Of a DNA stretch of 64,000 nucleotides, positions 36,486 through 45,098 are shown in pieces; position 1 is the first letter of the stretch; the number at the start of each line of letters is the position of its first letter. Under the pieces are notes generated by a model. The model saw only the letters and a list, made by a program, of their open reading frames with translations. It ran no database searches and had not been told where the DNA came from. Source of the DNA: Microbacter margulisiae (lineage in GTDB: Bacteria; Bacteroidota; Bacteroidia; Bacteroidales; Paludibacteraceae); NCBI RefSeq assembly GCF_014192515.1, contig NZ_JACHYB010000001.1:1612001-1676000 (forward strand), in the 5' to 3' direction. The position numbers were made by a program, and so were the translations under genes.

Positions 36486-37496
36486 TTAATCATCTAAATA
36501 CACATCTTTAATACATCTATATTCTCTTCTTGTGAAAAAATAAGTAACATATCGATAAAAATAAAGAATCGCAAAAGGAAATAAGAGTAGAAAACGAAAT
36601 GGATATCTTAAAATTCGAATATAAAAAGGATGAAAATAAAATCTTCGGAACATAATCTGATCAAAAAGATATATTGATGTCAAAGTGTTATATGAAGGAC
36701 CATCAGACAGTGTTGCAATCAAACGAAACATTTGTTTTACAGATGGACTGTACATTTTCATTTTTAATGCAAGTTTTTTGCTTAATCCGTGTTTGACTAT
36801 TGATGGTAATTCAATTATTGAATAATAACCAAGTGACTGAAGAACATGAGACCATTGCCGATCTGGTGAGGGTTTTCCCCAATTTACAATTTGCTCTGCT
36901 GAAAAATATGTTTCACTTCTCTCATCTAATGATTGTAATATAATAACTATTTGAGATGCGCATGAATATATATAATGATAAGCAAATCTCAAATTAATTA
37001 TAACCTCAGGAACTTTGTACACATTACAAGAAATAAAAAGTAGATTAGAATAATCATCAATGCCATCAACAAAACCAGTAAGACCTTTTGATCTAAAAGA
37101 CTTGTTTCTAAAATATATTTCTGAAGAAAAATTAAAAAACATCACTTCTGGATATAAAATAATATGATTAAATATCTTATTTACAGCATCTAAAATAGGA
37201 ATATCATCATCTCCTAAAATCCATAAATAAGGACTAGTGCAATATTCAAAACACCTTACGATATTTGCATCTCCTCCTATGTTTATTCTATTGCGAATAA
37301 ATTCTATATTTATTTTTTTTATATCAGGAATTGTTTCATATAGTACATCTTGCATTATTTCATCAGAATGATTATCAATAATCAATAATTTTACTTTTTC
37401 ATTCAATTGTGGCAAAAGATGAGTTACATTATTAATGAGAAATTCTTTTCTATTATAAGTTGGAATAGCAATTGTCAGTAGTACTTCGTTATCCAT
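36486..37496 (-). CDS. Glycosyltransferase family 2
   Basis: The 336-residue protein has TIAIPTYNRKEFLINNVTHL, LLIIDNHSDEIMQDVLYETI, FIRNRINIGGDANIVRCFEY and YLWILGDDDIPILDAVNKIF, the GT-A core with a DDD metal site. The C-terminal third is basic and hydrophobic with a likely membrane helix (FPFAILYFYRYVTYFF). It overlaps the flippase gene by 8 bp. It is the last intact gene before the IS nest. The sugar is unknown. Confidence 0.88.
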   Translation of the reverse strand: MDNEVLLTIAIPTYNRKEFLINNVTHLLPQLNEKVKLLIIDNHSDEIMQDVLYETIPDIKKINIEFIRNRINIGGDANIVRCFEYCTSPYLWILGDDDIPILDAVNKIFNHIILYPEVMFFNFSSEIYFRNKSFRSKGLTGFVDGIDDYSNLLFISCNVYKVPEVIINLRFAYHYIYSCASQIVIILQSLDERSETYFSAEQIVNWGKPSPDRQWSHVLQSLGYYSIIELPSIVKHGLSKKLALKMKMYSPSVKQMFRLIATLSDGPSYNTLTSIYLFDQIMFRRFYFHPFYIRILRYPFRFLLLFPFAILYFYRYVTYFFTRREYRCIKDVYLDD

Positions 37497-38844
37497 GCCA
37501 TATTTTTTTACTGTGAATAAATATTCTATATTCCCATATTTTCATCAAACAAATAATTGTCACATAACCAATTACCAAACCATTAACACCAAATTTTCTA
37601 CCTAAGATAAGGGTTGAAGCTGCCGCCAATATGCCGGTAACAACGGAAGTAATCAAATAAGGTTCTTTCTTGTGGCAACGTAAATAAGTAGCCCACGAAA
37701 ACACCATTTGATTGACAAAAATGCCAATTCCAAGAATAACAACCAAATGCACGGGCAAAAAACGGCTCCCAATAGAAAACTTAAAATAACGAAGCAATAC
37801 TATAATACTGATCAATGCCAGTACGCCTAAAAAATTAAGCGATAAAACCTGTTTAAATGTTTTGTTAAATAAATTATCTGCAAACTTAAAGTCACGCTTT
37901 GCAAACAATTTGGAAAATGTTGGCACTTTAGTTGTAATCCAGCTCATAGTAAGTCCTGATAGCCCATTAAAAACTGCCATAGTCATCCCCATTTGTCCTG
38001 CAACGATAGCTCCCGAAGTTGCAAACAAAACCGGATTAAATAACTGGAAAATAAAATACCCACTGATCCAACTAACGGCAATTTTCCATTGATACGGAAA
38101 AATTTCTTGTTTATAATTGATGTGCCATCTTCCTAACAGTTTCCAAATACGTAATAGTGTAATTCTAAATTCAGAAAAAGCTAATAGGACCAAAGCTATC
38201 AATAAAGATACAGTTCCGGCTACAGGTGCGGAATACAAATGCCCTCCAAAATACAACAATATCCATAAAACAATTAGATTAACAGACTGCTGGATCAATC
38301 TTAATTTAGCCATCTCTTTTACTTTTCCTAATCCTTGAATAAAGGAAAAAATAGGAATTACAATAAATGCCAGACATGTATTAAAAACCAAAATGATCCA
38401 TGGGTACTTCCATTCAACATTTGAGTTATGGCTATATTTGCTAAAAAATAGATAACCGGCGATCATTAAGACCACAAATAAGCCGATACTTAAAGTTGAA
38501 AACCATCGAATACAAAAATGCAATAAACTGGAGAGCCTGGATTGGGCTTTTTGTTCTGTTTCATTTTGCGATATATTGAATGTCGAAATATGTGCTGTTT
38601 CATGAGCAGCATATTGAGTAATAATAGTATCAAATCCCAGTTGGAAAAATACCTGAATAGCTAGAATGCTACCAAAAGTATAATAAAAACCTTGTTCCTC
38701 TTTTGTTAAAAATAAAGCTATAAGAGAAAGCGAAACAATGCTTCCCGCAGCCTGAATTAAATTACCGCCTATTGTAAATCCGATAGCTTTATCAATGCCA
38801 ATTTTGGATGATATAAAGTATTTTATTTTTCTTAGCCCTTCCAC
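37489..38844 (-). CDS. wzx: Polysaccharide flippase (Wzx-like, MATE/MOP superfamily)
   Basis: The 451-residue protein has about twelve membrane segments. The N-terminus IGFTIGGNLIQAAGSIVSLS and EEQGFYYTFGSILAIQVFFQ is typical of the oligosaccharide flippase family. It would move lipid-linked repeat units across the inner membrane. The first start codon in frame is a GTG at 38844, 15 bp after the transketolase stop. It overlaps the next gene by 8 bp. Confidence 0.85.
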   Translation of the reverse strand: MEGLRKIKYFISSKIGIDKAIGFTIGGNLIQAAGSIVSLSLIALFLTKEEQGFYYTFGSILAIQVFFQLGFDTIITQYAAHETAHISTFNISQNETEQKAQSRLSSLLHFCIRWFSTLSIGLFVVLMIAGYLFFSKYSHNSNVEWKYPWIILVFNTCLAFIVIPIFSFIQGLGKVKEMAKLRLIQQSVNLIVLWILLYFGGHLYSAPVAGTVSLLIALVLLAFSEFRITLLRIWKLLGRWHINYKQEIFPYQWKIAVSWISGYFIFQLFNPVLFATSGAIVAGQMGMTMAVFNGLSGLTMSWITTKVPTFSKLFAKRDFKFADNLFNKTFKQVLSLNFLGVLALISIIVLLRYFKFSIGSRFLPVHLVVILGIGIFVNQMVFSWATYLRCHKKEPYLITSVVTGILAAASTLILGRKFGVNGLVIGYVTIICLMKIWEYRIFIHSKKIWHG

Positions 38845-38859
38845 AAAATATAAAGCTTA

Positions 38860-39786
38860 CTAACAATTAATACACTTAAAATCTTCTATATGCAACTCAA
38901 GCCCGGCTTGTTGCCGTAAATAGCCTTGTGATCCAGCTACTGAAGCAAAACAATCTTGAATTCCAATTCTCTTTATAAAAGGAAAGGTTGATAAACTACC
39001 TGCCTCTATTAAATCATTAATACTCTCTAAAACAACGGAACCAAAACCGGCTGCTTTTTGATGCTCTTCTATCGTAATAATTTTTTGATGGGTTTTACAT
39101 ATTGCAGCTAATACTTCTATATCAATGGGTTTTGCAAAAGGGAAACTATAAACAGATGCTTTTATATTATTATCTTTAACAAAATCGACTACGTACTTCA
39201 ACATAGCACCCGTAGATAGAACCGCAACTTTATTTTCTCCTTCTTGTATCTTTAGAATTTCGCCTAATTGAAGATGTTCTATTGGGCCTTTATGCACTAA
39301 TGGCTCTCCTGCTTTACCAATTCTTATATAGCATGGACCTTGGTAATTACAACAAAATGTTGTAATGGCTTTTGCTTCAAAGGGATCTCCTGGAGCGCAT
39401 ACAACCAAATTAGGAATTGTGCGTAACATTCCTATTTCTTCAGTGGCATGATGGGAAGTCCCTAAAGGGCCATAAGCATATCCACCTCCCACAGCCACAA
39501 TTTTAACATTAAGATTATGATAACAAATATCGTATCTTATTTGTTCCATACAGCGCAAAGTAGGGAAATTTCCAATCGAATATATGAATACACAATATCC
39601 TTCCATTGCAAGCCCAGCGGCAATTCCAGCCATATTTTGTTCTGCTATACCAACATTCAGATACCTTTCAGGAAACCTTTCTGCAAAAGGTTCAATTACA
39701 CTAAAGCCCAAATCACCCACTAACAAAAATATTTTTTCGTTATGCGTAGCTTCTTCTATTAATTGATTAATAAATGCTGTTCTCAT
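38860..39786 (-). CDS. Transketolase C-terminal subunit
   Basis: The 308-residue protein has the pyrimidine-binding and C-terminal domains of transketolase: LLVGDLGFSVIEPFAERFPE, YLNVGIAEQNMAGIAAGLAM, HHATEEIGMLRTIPNLVVCA and ITIEEHQKAAGFGSVV. Split transketolases (N and C parts as two genes) act as heterotetramers. The ATG overlaps the N-subunit stop by 4 bp. Its place between flippase and epimerase/RfbH genes suggests nucleotide-sugar tailoring rather than the pentose phosphate pathway; transfer of a two-carbon unit to a keto-sugar is an inference. Confidence 0.9.
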   Translation of the reverse strand: MRTAFINQLIEEATHNEKIFLLVGDLGFSVIEPFAERFPERYLNVGIAEQNMAGIAAGLAMEGYCVFIYSIGNFPTLRCMEQIRYDICYHNLNVKIVAVGGGYAYGPLGTSHHATEEIGMLRTIPNLVVCAPGDPFEAKAITTFCCNYQGPCYIRIGKAGEPLVHKGPIEHLQLGEILKIQEGENKVAVLSTGAMLKYVVDFVKDNNIKASVYSFPFAKPIDIEVLAAICKTHQKIITIEEHQKAAGFGSVVLESINDLIEAGSLSTFPFIKRIGIQDCFASVAGSQGYLRQQAGLELHIEDFKCINC

Positions 39787-40616
39787 CGTATCTCCAGTTC
39801 TTTTATTGCTTCATTATATTGTTCTTCTGATGGTGATTTATAGTGCCATAATAGATTATTCTCCATAAAGGAAATACCTTTCCCTTTAATAGTATTGGCT
39901 ATTATAACTCTGGGTACCCCTTCTATTTTTTCTCTTGTAAAAGCATTAAAAATTTCAGCATGGTTATGCCCATCAATTTCAATAACATCCCAATTAAAAG
40001 CCTTAAATTTTAATTGTAACGGTTCTAATGCAATAACGTCATTCGTATTACCCAAGCTTTGAATTTTGTTGTAATCCACTATTACATTTAAATTATCAAG
40101 CTTATGTTGAGGAGCAAACAAAATAGACTCCCAATTAGATCCTTCGTCTAGTTCACCATCACTAATTAAACAATATACTTGCCACAATTCATGTTTCCTT
40201 TTTGCCGCAAGCGCAAGTCCACAACTAACAGGTAATGCATGTCCTAAACTTCCTGCTGAAATCTCAATGCCAGAAACATAGTGACTTGTATGAGACAAAT
40301 AAATACTATCATTTTTACTGTATGTATTCAAATCTTCAATAGGAAAAAATTGCTTTAAGGCTAAAGTTGCGTATAAACTGGTGCAAGCATGACCTTTAGA
40401 TAATAAAAAACGATCCCTCGCAGGATTAGAAGGATTTGATGGGTCTAACGAGAGTATTTCATTGTATAATACAGCTAAAATATCAACCATGGATAAAGCC
40501 CCACCAATATGAGATGCCTTTGCATTAAAAACCATTTGCAGAGTTAATTTGCGAATACTCTTGGCAAAGTCCTCAGTTTTTTGAGGATGATCATCAATTC
40601 GTTCTTTAATTTTCAT
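39783..40616 (-). CDS. Transketolase N-terminal subunit
   Basis: The 277-residue thiamine-diphosphate-binding subunit has SHIGGALSMVDILAVLYNEI, RFLLSKGHACTSLYATLALK and the ThDP motif LISDGELDEGSNWESI ending in VDYNKIQSLG. It pairs with the C-subunit gene just downstream (4-bp overlap). The start overlaps the epimerase gene by 11 bp, so the three genes are translationally coupled. Confidence 0.9.
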   Translation of the reverse strand: MKIKERIDDHPQKTEDFAKSIRKLTLQMVFNAKASHIGGALSMVDILAVLYNEILSLDPSNPSNPARDRFLLSKGHACTSLYATLALKQFFPIEDLNTYSKNDSIYLSHTSHYVSGIEISAGSLGHALPVSCGLALAAKRKHELWQVYCLISDGELDEGSNWESILFAPQHKLDNLNVIVDYNKIQSLGNTNDVIALEPLQLKFKAFNWDVIEIDGHNHAEIFNAFTREKIEGVPRVIIANTIKGKGISFMENNLLWHYKSPSEEQYNEAIKELEIR

Positions 40617-41658
40617 TATAACTTACAATTGTTCTATAAAACCCTGTTTTTATATCAACTTTTGGAGCCCAACCAATATTTTTAATTTTATTTATATTAG
40701 GAAGAATCCGATTAATATTAGATGGTATGTATCCTGGAGATGTAAATTGTTTATCCATCTTTAACGAAAGTGATTTTTCGGGGAAGAGATCAATTAAAAT
40801 TTTTGCTAGATCTTTAACACTATACTCTTCTGAGGGATTACCCACATTATAAGCTTCACCAATAGACCCATTTAACAAAACATAGAAATAACCTAAAACA
40901 GCATCTTTTATATAGCAATACGCTCTTTGAGCACATCCATCGCTTTTCATTATAATGTCTTGATTGTTGAGAATATTAAACACAAAGTCTGCAAAAACTC
41001 TACCATCATTGGGACTCATCCCTGGTCCATAAGTGTGAAATGGTCTAATTATTTTTACTGGGACATTAAATTGTTTATACCACGAAACACATATGGTTTC
41101 TCCCAATCTTTTGCTTTCAGCATAACATGACCTAACATTCATTGGATCAAGATAACCAAAGTCTGTTTCGTCAATTGCATTACTTGTGTTTTTATTTCCA
41201 TAAACCTCAGCAGAGCTAAAAAAAATGAACATTTCTGTTTGTTGTTCTTTTGCTAGTTTTAAAAGATTAGTTGTTCCTATGACATTAGGATTTATTGTTC
41301 CTACAGGATCTATTCCATAGTATTTGGGGCTCGCTTGGCTTGCAGCATGAATTATGATGTCAATTTTATTTGTTATATTAATCGGGTCACAAATATCTTG
41401 AACTATAAGACTAAAAAAACTCTCTTTCAAATAATCCTCGAATCGAATATTTGCCTTTTCTTCATTCCTTACAATTGCAAAAATATGGGTATTGAATATT
41501 ATTTTTTGCTTGATAAGAAATAAAAAGACTTCAATCCAATATGAGGGGAGCATGCCATTTGCACCAGAAATAAGAATATTTTTATTCGATAATTTTGTCC
41601 AATCTAGGTTTTCTTGACAAATTTGTTCAATGTCTTCCTGAATAATAGTATTTTTCAT
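40606..41658 (-). CDS. NAD-dependent epimerase/dehydratase
   Basis: The 350-residue extended SDR has the NAD-binding NILISGANGMLPSYWIEVFL near 28-47 (GxxGxxxS-like), IIHAASQASPKYYGIDPVGT, FFSSAEVYGNK, and the catalytic YAESKR (Tyr-x3-Lys). The layout is close to dTDP-glucose dehydratase/UDP-glucuronate decarboxylase-like enzymes. In this setting it could reduce or epimerise the product of RfbH, or the product of the transketolase. The substrate is not determined. Confidence 0.85.
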   Translation of the reverse strand: MKNTIIQEDIEQICQENLDWTKLSNKNILISGANGMLPSYWIEVFLFLIKQKIIFNTHIFAIVRNEEKANIRFEDYLKESFFSLIVQDICDPINITNKIDIIIHAASQASPKYYGIDPVGTINPNVIGTTNLLKLAKEQQTEMFIFFSSAEVYGNKNTSNAIDETDFGYLDPMNVRSCYAESKRLGETICVSWYKQFNVPVKIIRPFHTYGPGMSPNDGRVFADFVFNILNNQDIIMKSDGCAQRAYCYIKDAVLGYFYVLLNGSIGEAYNVGNPSEEYSVKDLAKILIDLFPEKSLSLKMDKQFTSPGYIPSNINRILPNINKIKNIGWAPKVDIKTGFYRTIVSYNEN

Positions 41659-41672
41659 AGCCGTTTTATTTG

Positions 41673-42356
41673 TTATTCCCAGTCATCGGTCAGCACATTC
41701 CCAGCCGAAACTCCTTTGGAAATTAATGTTTGTTTGAACGCTTTAATCATGGGAGGTGGACCGGAGACAAAATAGTTTGATTCTAAGCTATTTTCATCTG
41801 CAATGCTTTGTATATTAAGAACCCCGTCTTTATCTTCGTAATACGACTTCACGAATTGAGACGAATTGCACGAACGGGCCAATTCACCCTCGTAAATATT
41901 AAAAGCTTTCAAACGAAATCCCAGATAAATCTTCGGATTAATATACTCATTAAAAGATTGATGCGTAAAAAGTGATAAAAAAGGAGTGATACCGGTTCCT
42001 CCTGCAATAAATACGGTATTTGTTTTATTATGGGGTTGGGTAAACAGCTCGCCGTAGGGAAGTTTTAGCCACACAAATGAACCCTCTTTCAGGGTAGATT
42101 CCATGAGTTGAGTAAACCTGCCTTTAACCGCATAGGTTATTTTAATAGTCGCTTCATCGGGATTACTCTGCATGGAAAAACAACGGGATTCCGGCCATTG
42201 TCCGGTGCCATCGTACGCTTCGTCAATGGCAAGGTGTAGGAACTGTCCCGGGGAATACTTATAAAGACGATCTAGAGATTCAAATTCCAGCGTATATATC
42301 CCGCTAAAGGGATTAATGATTGATTTAACTTGGGATTTATACTTCTTTGATAACAT
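41673..42356 (-). CDS. FAD/NAD(P)-binding oxidoreductase (RfbI/AscD-like, no ferredoxin domain)
   Basis: The 227-residue ferredoxin-NADP-reductase-type protein has the FAD-binding RCFSMQSNPDEATIKITY, GSFVWLKLPYGELF, NAD-binding VFIAGGTGITPFLSLF and YFVSGPPPMIKAFKQTL. In the CDP-3,6-dideoxyhexose pathway the E3 reductase passes electrons from NADH to RfbH. Known E3 proteins carry an extra plant-type 2Fe-2S domain; here no Cys cluster is present and the protein is about 100 residues shorter. RfbH in the window carries its own cluster Cys motif. The role is inferred from the neighbourhood. Confidence 0.8.
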   Translation of the reverse strand: MLSKKYKSQVKSIINPFSGIYTLEFESLDRLYKYSPGQFLHLAIDEAYDGTGQWPESRCFSMQSNPDEATIKITYAVKGRFTQLMESTLKEGSFVWLKLPYGELFTQPHNKTNTVFIAGGTGITPFLSLFTHQSFNEYINPKIYLGFRLKAFNIYEGELARSCNSSQFVKSYYEDKDGVLNIQSIADENSLESNYFVSGPPPMIKAFKQTLISKGVSAGNVLTDDWE

Positions 42357-42361
42357 ATTGT

Positions 42362-42411
42362 TTTTTTGTTACATTGAGTTTTACAGAGGAAACACAGAGT
42401 TTCTCGGAATC
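42362..42411. repeat. ACACAGAG-type repeat, 3' flank of GxxExxY gene
   Basis: Contains TTTTACAGAGGAAACACAGA and GTTTCTCGGAATC, matching the repeat on the other side of the gene (42800-42890). Confidence 0.5.
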
Positions 42412-42413
42412 AA

Positions 42414-42785
42414 TTATCGGACAACCCGACGAATACCCGCTTTCAGACTTTTTACATTGAAATTGATCAGTAAACCAGTATTTATATGAGAAAATTTAAG
42501 GTAAGTCAGAATCTGGGCAAGATGAACATCATTTAGTGCTTCAACAACTTTCAACTCAATAATAACTTTATTCTCAACCAACATATCTATTCGGTATCCG
42601 CACTCTAATTTGATTTCTTCATAAACCAAAGGTAATGCAACCTCTGTTTCAACATGAAGTCCCCTTTTACGAATTTCGTAAGCCAAACATGCTTGATAGG
42701 AAGATTCTAACAAACCAGGCCCAAGTTCAGAATGGACTTTATAGGCTGCTTCAAGAATTAACCTTGTTATTTCATTAATCTCCAT
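42414..42785 (-). CDS. GxxExxY protein
   Basis: The 123-residue protein has the family signature GPGLLESSYQACLAYEIRKR (G-x2-E-x2-Y) and then a PD-(D/E)xK-like core GYRIDMLVENKVIIELKVVE, ending INFNVKSLKAGIRRVV. Its function is unknown; it is a nuclease-like fold found throughout bacteria. I use the ATG at 42785; the frame extends to a GTG at 42815. It interrupts the rfb operon between rfbH and the reductase and is flanked by ACACAGAG repeats, which suggests insertion. Confidence 0.9.
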   Translation of the reverse strand: MEINEITRLILEAAYKVHSELGPGLLESSYQACLAYEIRKRGLHVETEVALPLVYEEIKLECGYRIDMLVENKVIIELKVVEALNDVHLAQILTYLKFSHINTGLLINFNVKSLKAGIRRVVR

Positions 42786-42799
42786 ACTTTCTTTTAATA

Positions 42800-42877
42800 T
42801 TACACAGAGTTTCACGGAGGGAACACAGAGTTACACGGTGATTTAAAACTCTGAGAGACTCTGTGAATAACTCTGCG
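42800..42877. repeat. ACACAGAG-type repeat, 5' flank of GxxExxY gene
   Basis: Contains ACACAGAGTTTCACGGAGG, AACACAGAGTTACACGGTG and CTCTGAGAGACTCTGTG, continuing as CTCTGCGCTACTCTGCG into the end of rfbH. Similar material lies after the gene. Confidence 0.6.
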
Positions 42878-44476
42878 CTACTCTGCGTACCCTTTTAAAA
42901 AAGATTCAAGGATTTCCTCTGCATAATCAAACATCTCCTTTGTCAACCCCGGATAAGTTCCTAAAAAGAATGTATTATTCATGATATAATCCGTCTTGTC
43001 CAAATGATCCGCAATGCGCCAGTTTTTGTTTACATAACCGGGCTGTTTGGTAATGTTTCCTGCAAATAAATTTCGGGTTTCGATTAAGTTACTATTCAAA
43101 TAACGGGTTAATTCATCGCGGGTAAAAGGCACATTGTCTTTTAACGTAACAATAAAGGCAAACCAGGCCGGATCAGCATTTTCTGTAGCTTCAGGTAAAA
43201 GAAAATAATCGGAGTATTTCGTGAAAATTCGTGTCCATTCGTGAAAATTAGCCTTTCTGCTTTCACAGAATGCCGGTAATTTATCCATTTGTGCGCTTCC
43301 AATAGCCGCCTGAATATCGGTCATTTTCAAATTATAACCTATTTCCGAATAAACATACTTATGATCATAACCTACAGGAAGCTTTCCAAATTGCTGGGTA
43401 AATCGCTTGCCACAGGTATTGTTCTCTCCTCCGGTACAGTAGCAGTCACGACCCCAATCACGAAAAGCGCGTATTAATCTGGCTAACTGGGGATCATTGG
43501 TACATATAGCGCCACCTTCCCCTGTCGTGATATGATGAGCAGGATAAAAAGATATTGTTGAAATATGGCCGAAAGTACCTGTATATTTTCCTTTGTATCT
43601 GCTACCGAAAGCATCGCAATTATCTTCAATTACCCACAAATGATATTTTTCCGCTAAGTCCATAATAACATCCAGATGGAAAGGATTCCCCAAGGTATGA
43701 GCAAGAAAAATACAACGTGTCTTAGGAGATATCGCTTTTTCAATCATTTTTACGTCGATATTGTAAGTAGGAATATCCACATCAACAAAAACAGGAATCA
43801 AACCATTTTGAATGATAGGGGTAATTGTAGCCGGAAATCCTGCAGCAACAGATATCACTTCATCCCCGGGTTTAAGTCGTCTGTCCCCCAGTTTTTCGGA
43901 AGTCAGCGCGGAGAATGCAAGAAGATTGGCGGAAGAGCCTGAATTGGTGAGCAAAACATGTTCAACACCTAAAAATTCAGCAATCTTTTCAGCAAAAGCT
44001 TCAGAAAACCGTCCTTCGGTGAGCCAGAAATCCAATGACGCATCGACAGCATTCGTCACTTCCTGTTCATCGAATACGCGACCGGCATAATTAACCTTCG
44101 ATTTACCCGGAATAAATTCCATCGGCTGAAAACGGGTATGGTGGTATATTTCGGTTTCATTGATTACTATTCGGCGCAGTAACTTAAACATTGCCGAAGC
44201 ATTCAGTTCTGCCAACTCTTTTAGAATAATATCTTTACTGAGAAGAACAATTTTATCCAATTGAAGATAAGAAGCAACGGGAAGAGGAATAGATTTAAAA
44301 TCAGTTTGTTTTAAGATGATCTGATTTCTACTTGGGTAATTTTTTGTTGTGATAAAAGCAAAACGGATATCTCCATATTCATTGGGTTCACTAAGCGCCA
44401 AAACCGGCCTTTTCTTGCTAGAAGATAAATCAGTGTATGGAAACGGCACTTTAAAAATCTTTCCTTTATAATTCAT
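42878..44476 (-). CDS. rfbH: PemK/MazF-type toxin domain fused to RfbH (CDP-4-keto-6-deoxyglucose-3-dehydrase)
   Basis: A 532-residue fusion. Residues 1 to about 105 are a complete PemK/MazF-like fold: GKIFKVPFPYTDLSSSKKRP, FAFITTKNYP, LDKIVLLSKDIILKELAEL. From about 108 the chain is RfbH: EFIPGKSKVNYAGRVFDEQE, TNSGSSANLLAFSALTS, the diagnostic His in place of the PLP lysine (YPAHHITTGEGGA, 311-323) and the 2Fe-2S motif RDCYCTGGENNTCG (343-356), running to the normal C-terminus. RfbH removes the C3 hydroxyl in CDP-3,6-dideoxyhexose synthesis. The first 12-20 residues of a normal RfbH are replaced by the toxin. No stop or frameshift separates the parts. The start overlaps the antitoxin-like gene by 11 bp. 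Internal starts (e.g. Met119) could yield free RfbH. Confidence 0.9.
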   Translation of the reverse strand: MNYKGKIFKVPFPYTDLSSSKKRPVLALSEPNEYGDIRFAFITTKNYPSRNQIILKQTDFKSIPLPVASYLQLDKIVLLSKDIILKELAELNASAMFKLLRRIVINETEIYHHTRFQPMEFIPGKSKVNYAGRVFDEQEVTNAVDASLDFWLTEGRFSEAFAEKIAEFLGVEHVLLTNSGSSANLLAFSALTSEKLGDRRLKPGDEVISVAAGFPATITPIIQNGLIPVFVDVDIPTYNIDVKMIEKAISPKTRCIFLAHTLGNPFHLDVIMDLAEKYHLWVIEDNCDAFGSRYKGKYTGTFGHISTISFYPAHHITTGEGGAICTNDPQLARLIRAFRDWGRDCYCTGGENNTCGKRFTQQFGKLPVGYDHKYVYSEIGYNLKMTDIQAAIGSAQMDKLPAFCESRKANFHEWTRIFTKYSDYFLLPEATENADPAWFAFIVTLKDNVPFTRDELTRYLNSNLIETRNLFAGNITKQPGYVNKNWRIADHLDKTDYIMNNTFFLGTYPGLTKEMFDYAEEILESFLKGYAE

Positions 44477-44681
44477 TCCAAATATCCTCCTCCGGTTCGT
44501 TCAACATTTGTGTCATACCACTTTGTTCCTGTATTTTCATAAGGTCGTATGATGACGTTTCAGTCCCTGTTTCACCTATATTTGTGGGCAATATAATCAT
44601 TTCGGCTTGTACCCCGAAACTGTCAGGTATATTATATTGCTTAAATTCCTTTCTTGGAATAATTCTTTTGATTGCTTGCAT
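44466..44681 (-). CDS. Antitoxin-like small protein upstream of the PemK-RfbH fusion
   Basis: The 71-residue protein has a basic N-terminal part (MQAIKRIIPRKEFKQYNIPD) and an acidic C-terminal tail (SGMTQMLNEPEEDIWNEL), the tail type seen in antitoxins paired with PemK/MazF toxins. The stop overlaps the fusion gene start by 11 bp, the arrangement of a toxin-antitoxin pair. It probably binds and masks the toxin domain of the downstream fusion. The call rests on context and composition. Confidence 0.7.
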   Translation of the reverse strand: MQAIKRIIPRKEFKQYNIPDSFGVQAEMIILPTNIGETGTETSSYDLMKIQEQSGMTQMLNEPEEDIWNEL

Positions 44682-44689
44682 ATGATTCT

Positions 44690-45090
44690 GTTTTTATACA
44701 ATGTTACACGTAGTGATTCTGTTTTATCTTTATTGCTATTTGAGATTTTGACTGAAAAACTGAATAATAAACAATCGAAAATAAAGCAATTGAATGCGAT
44801 TGACAGTTGGCAATAAAAATTTGAAGAAGAGAAGTTCTGAAGTTAAGGATGTTATAACCTTCAATCTTTCGATCCAAAATTCCCATAACAGATTCCTTTT
44901 ACTCAATTCTTTCTTCAGTCCTTCAATCTAAAGGGACGTAGTCCTGAAATCTTAGTAGCACGAAATAGCAAATTACATTACAAGGGGCGTAGCCCTGAAA
45001 TCTTAATGTTAAATTAACAAAACAATAAACATCAAGAAATGAAGGAAATTGTGGTCGTTAAAAGAACTATGAACAACAAGCATTGAATTA
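44690..45090. repeat. Gene-free gap between antitoxin and rfbG with repeat phrases
   Basis: Holds ACTCAATTCTTTCTTCAGTC, AACCTTCAATCTTTCGATCC and two AGGGACGTAGTCCTGAAATC-type phrases (44935, 44985). It breaks the otherwise tight rfbF-rfbG-rfbH order, in line with insertion of the toxin-antitoxin pair here. No gene is seen. Confidence 0.6.
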
Positions 45091-45098
45091 TCTCATCT

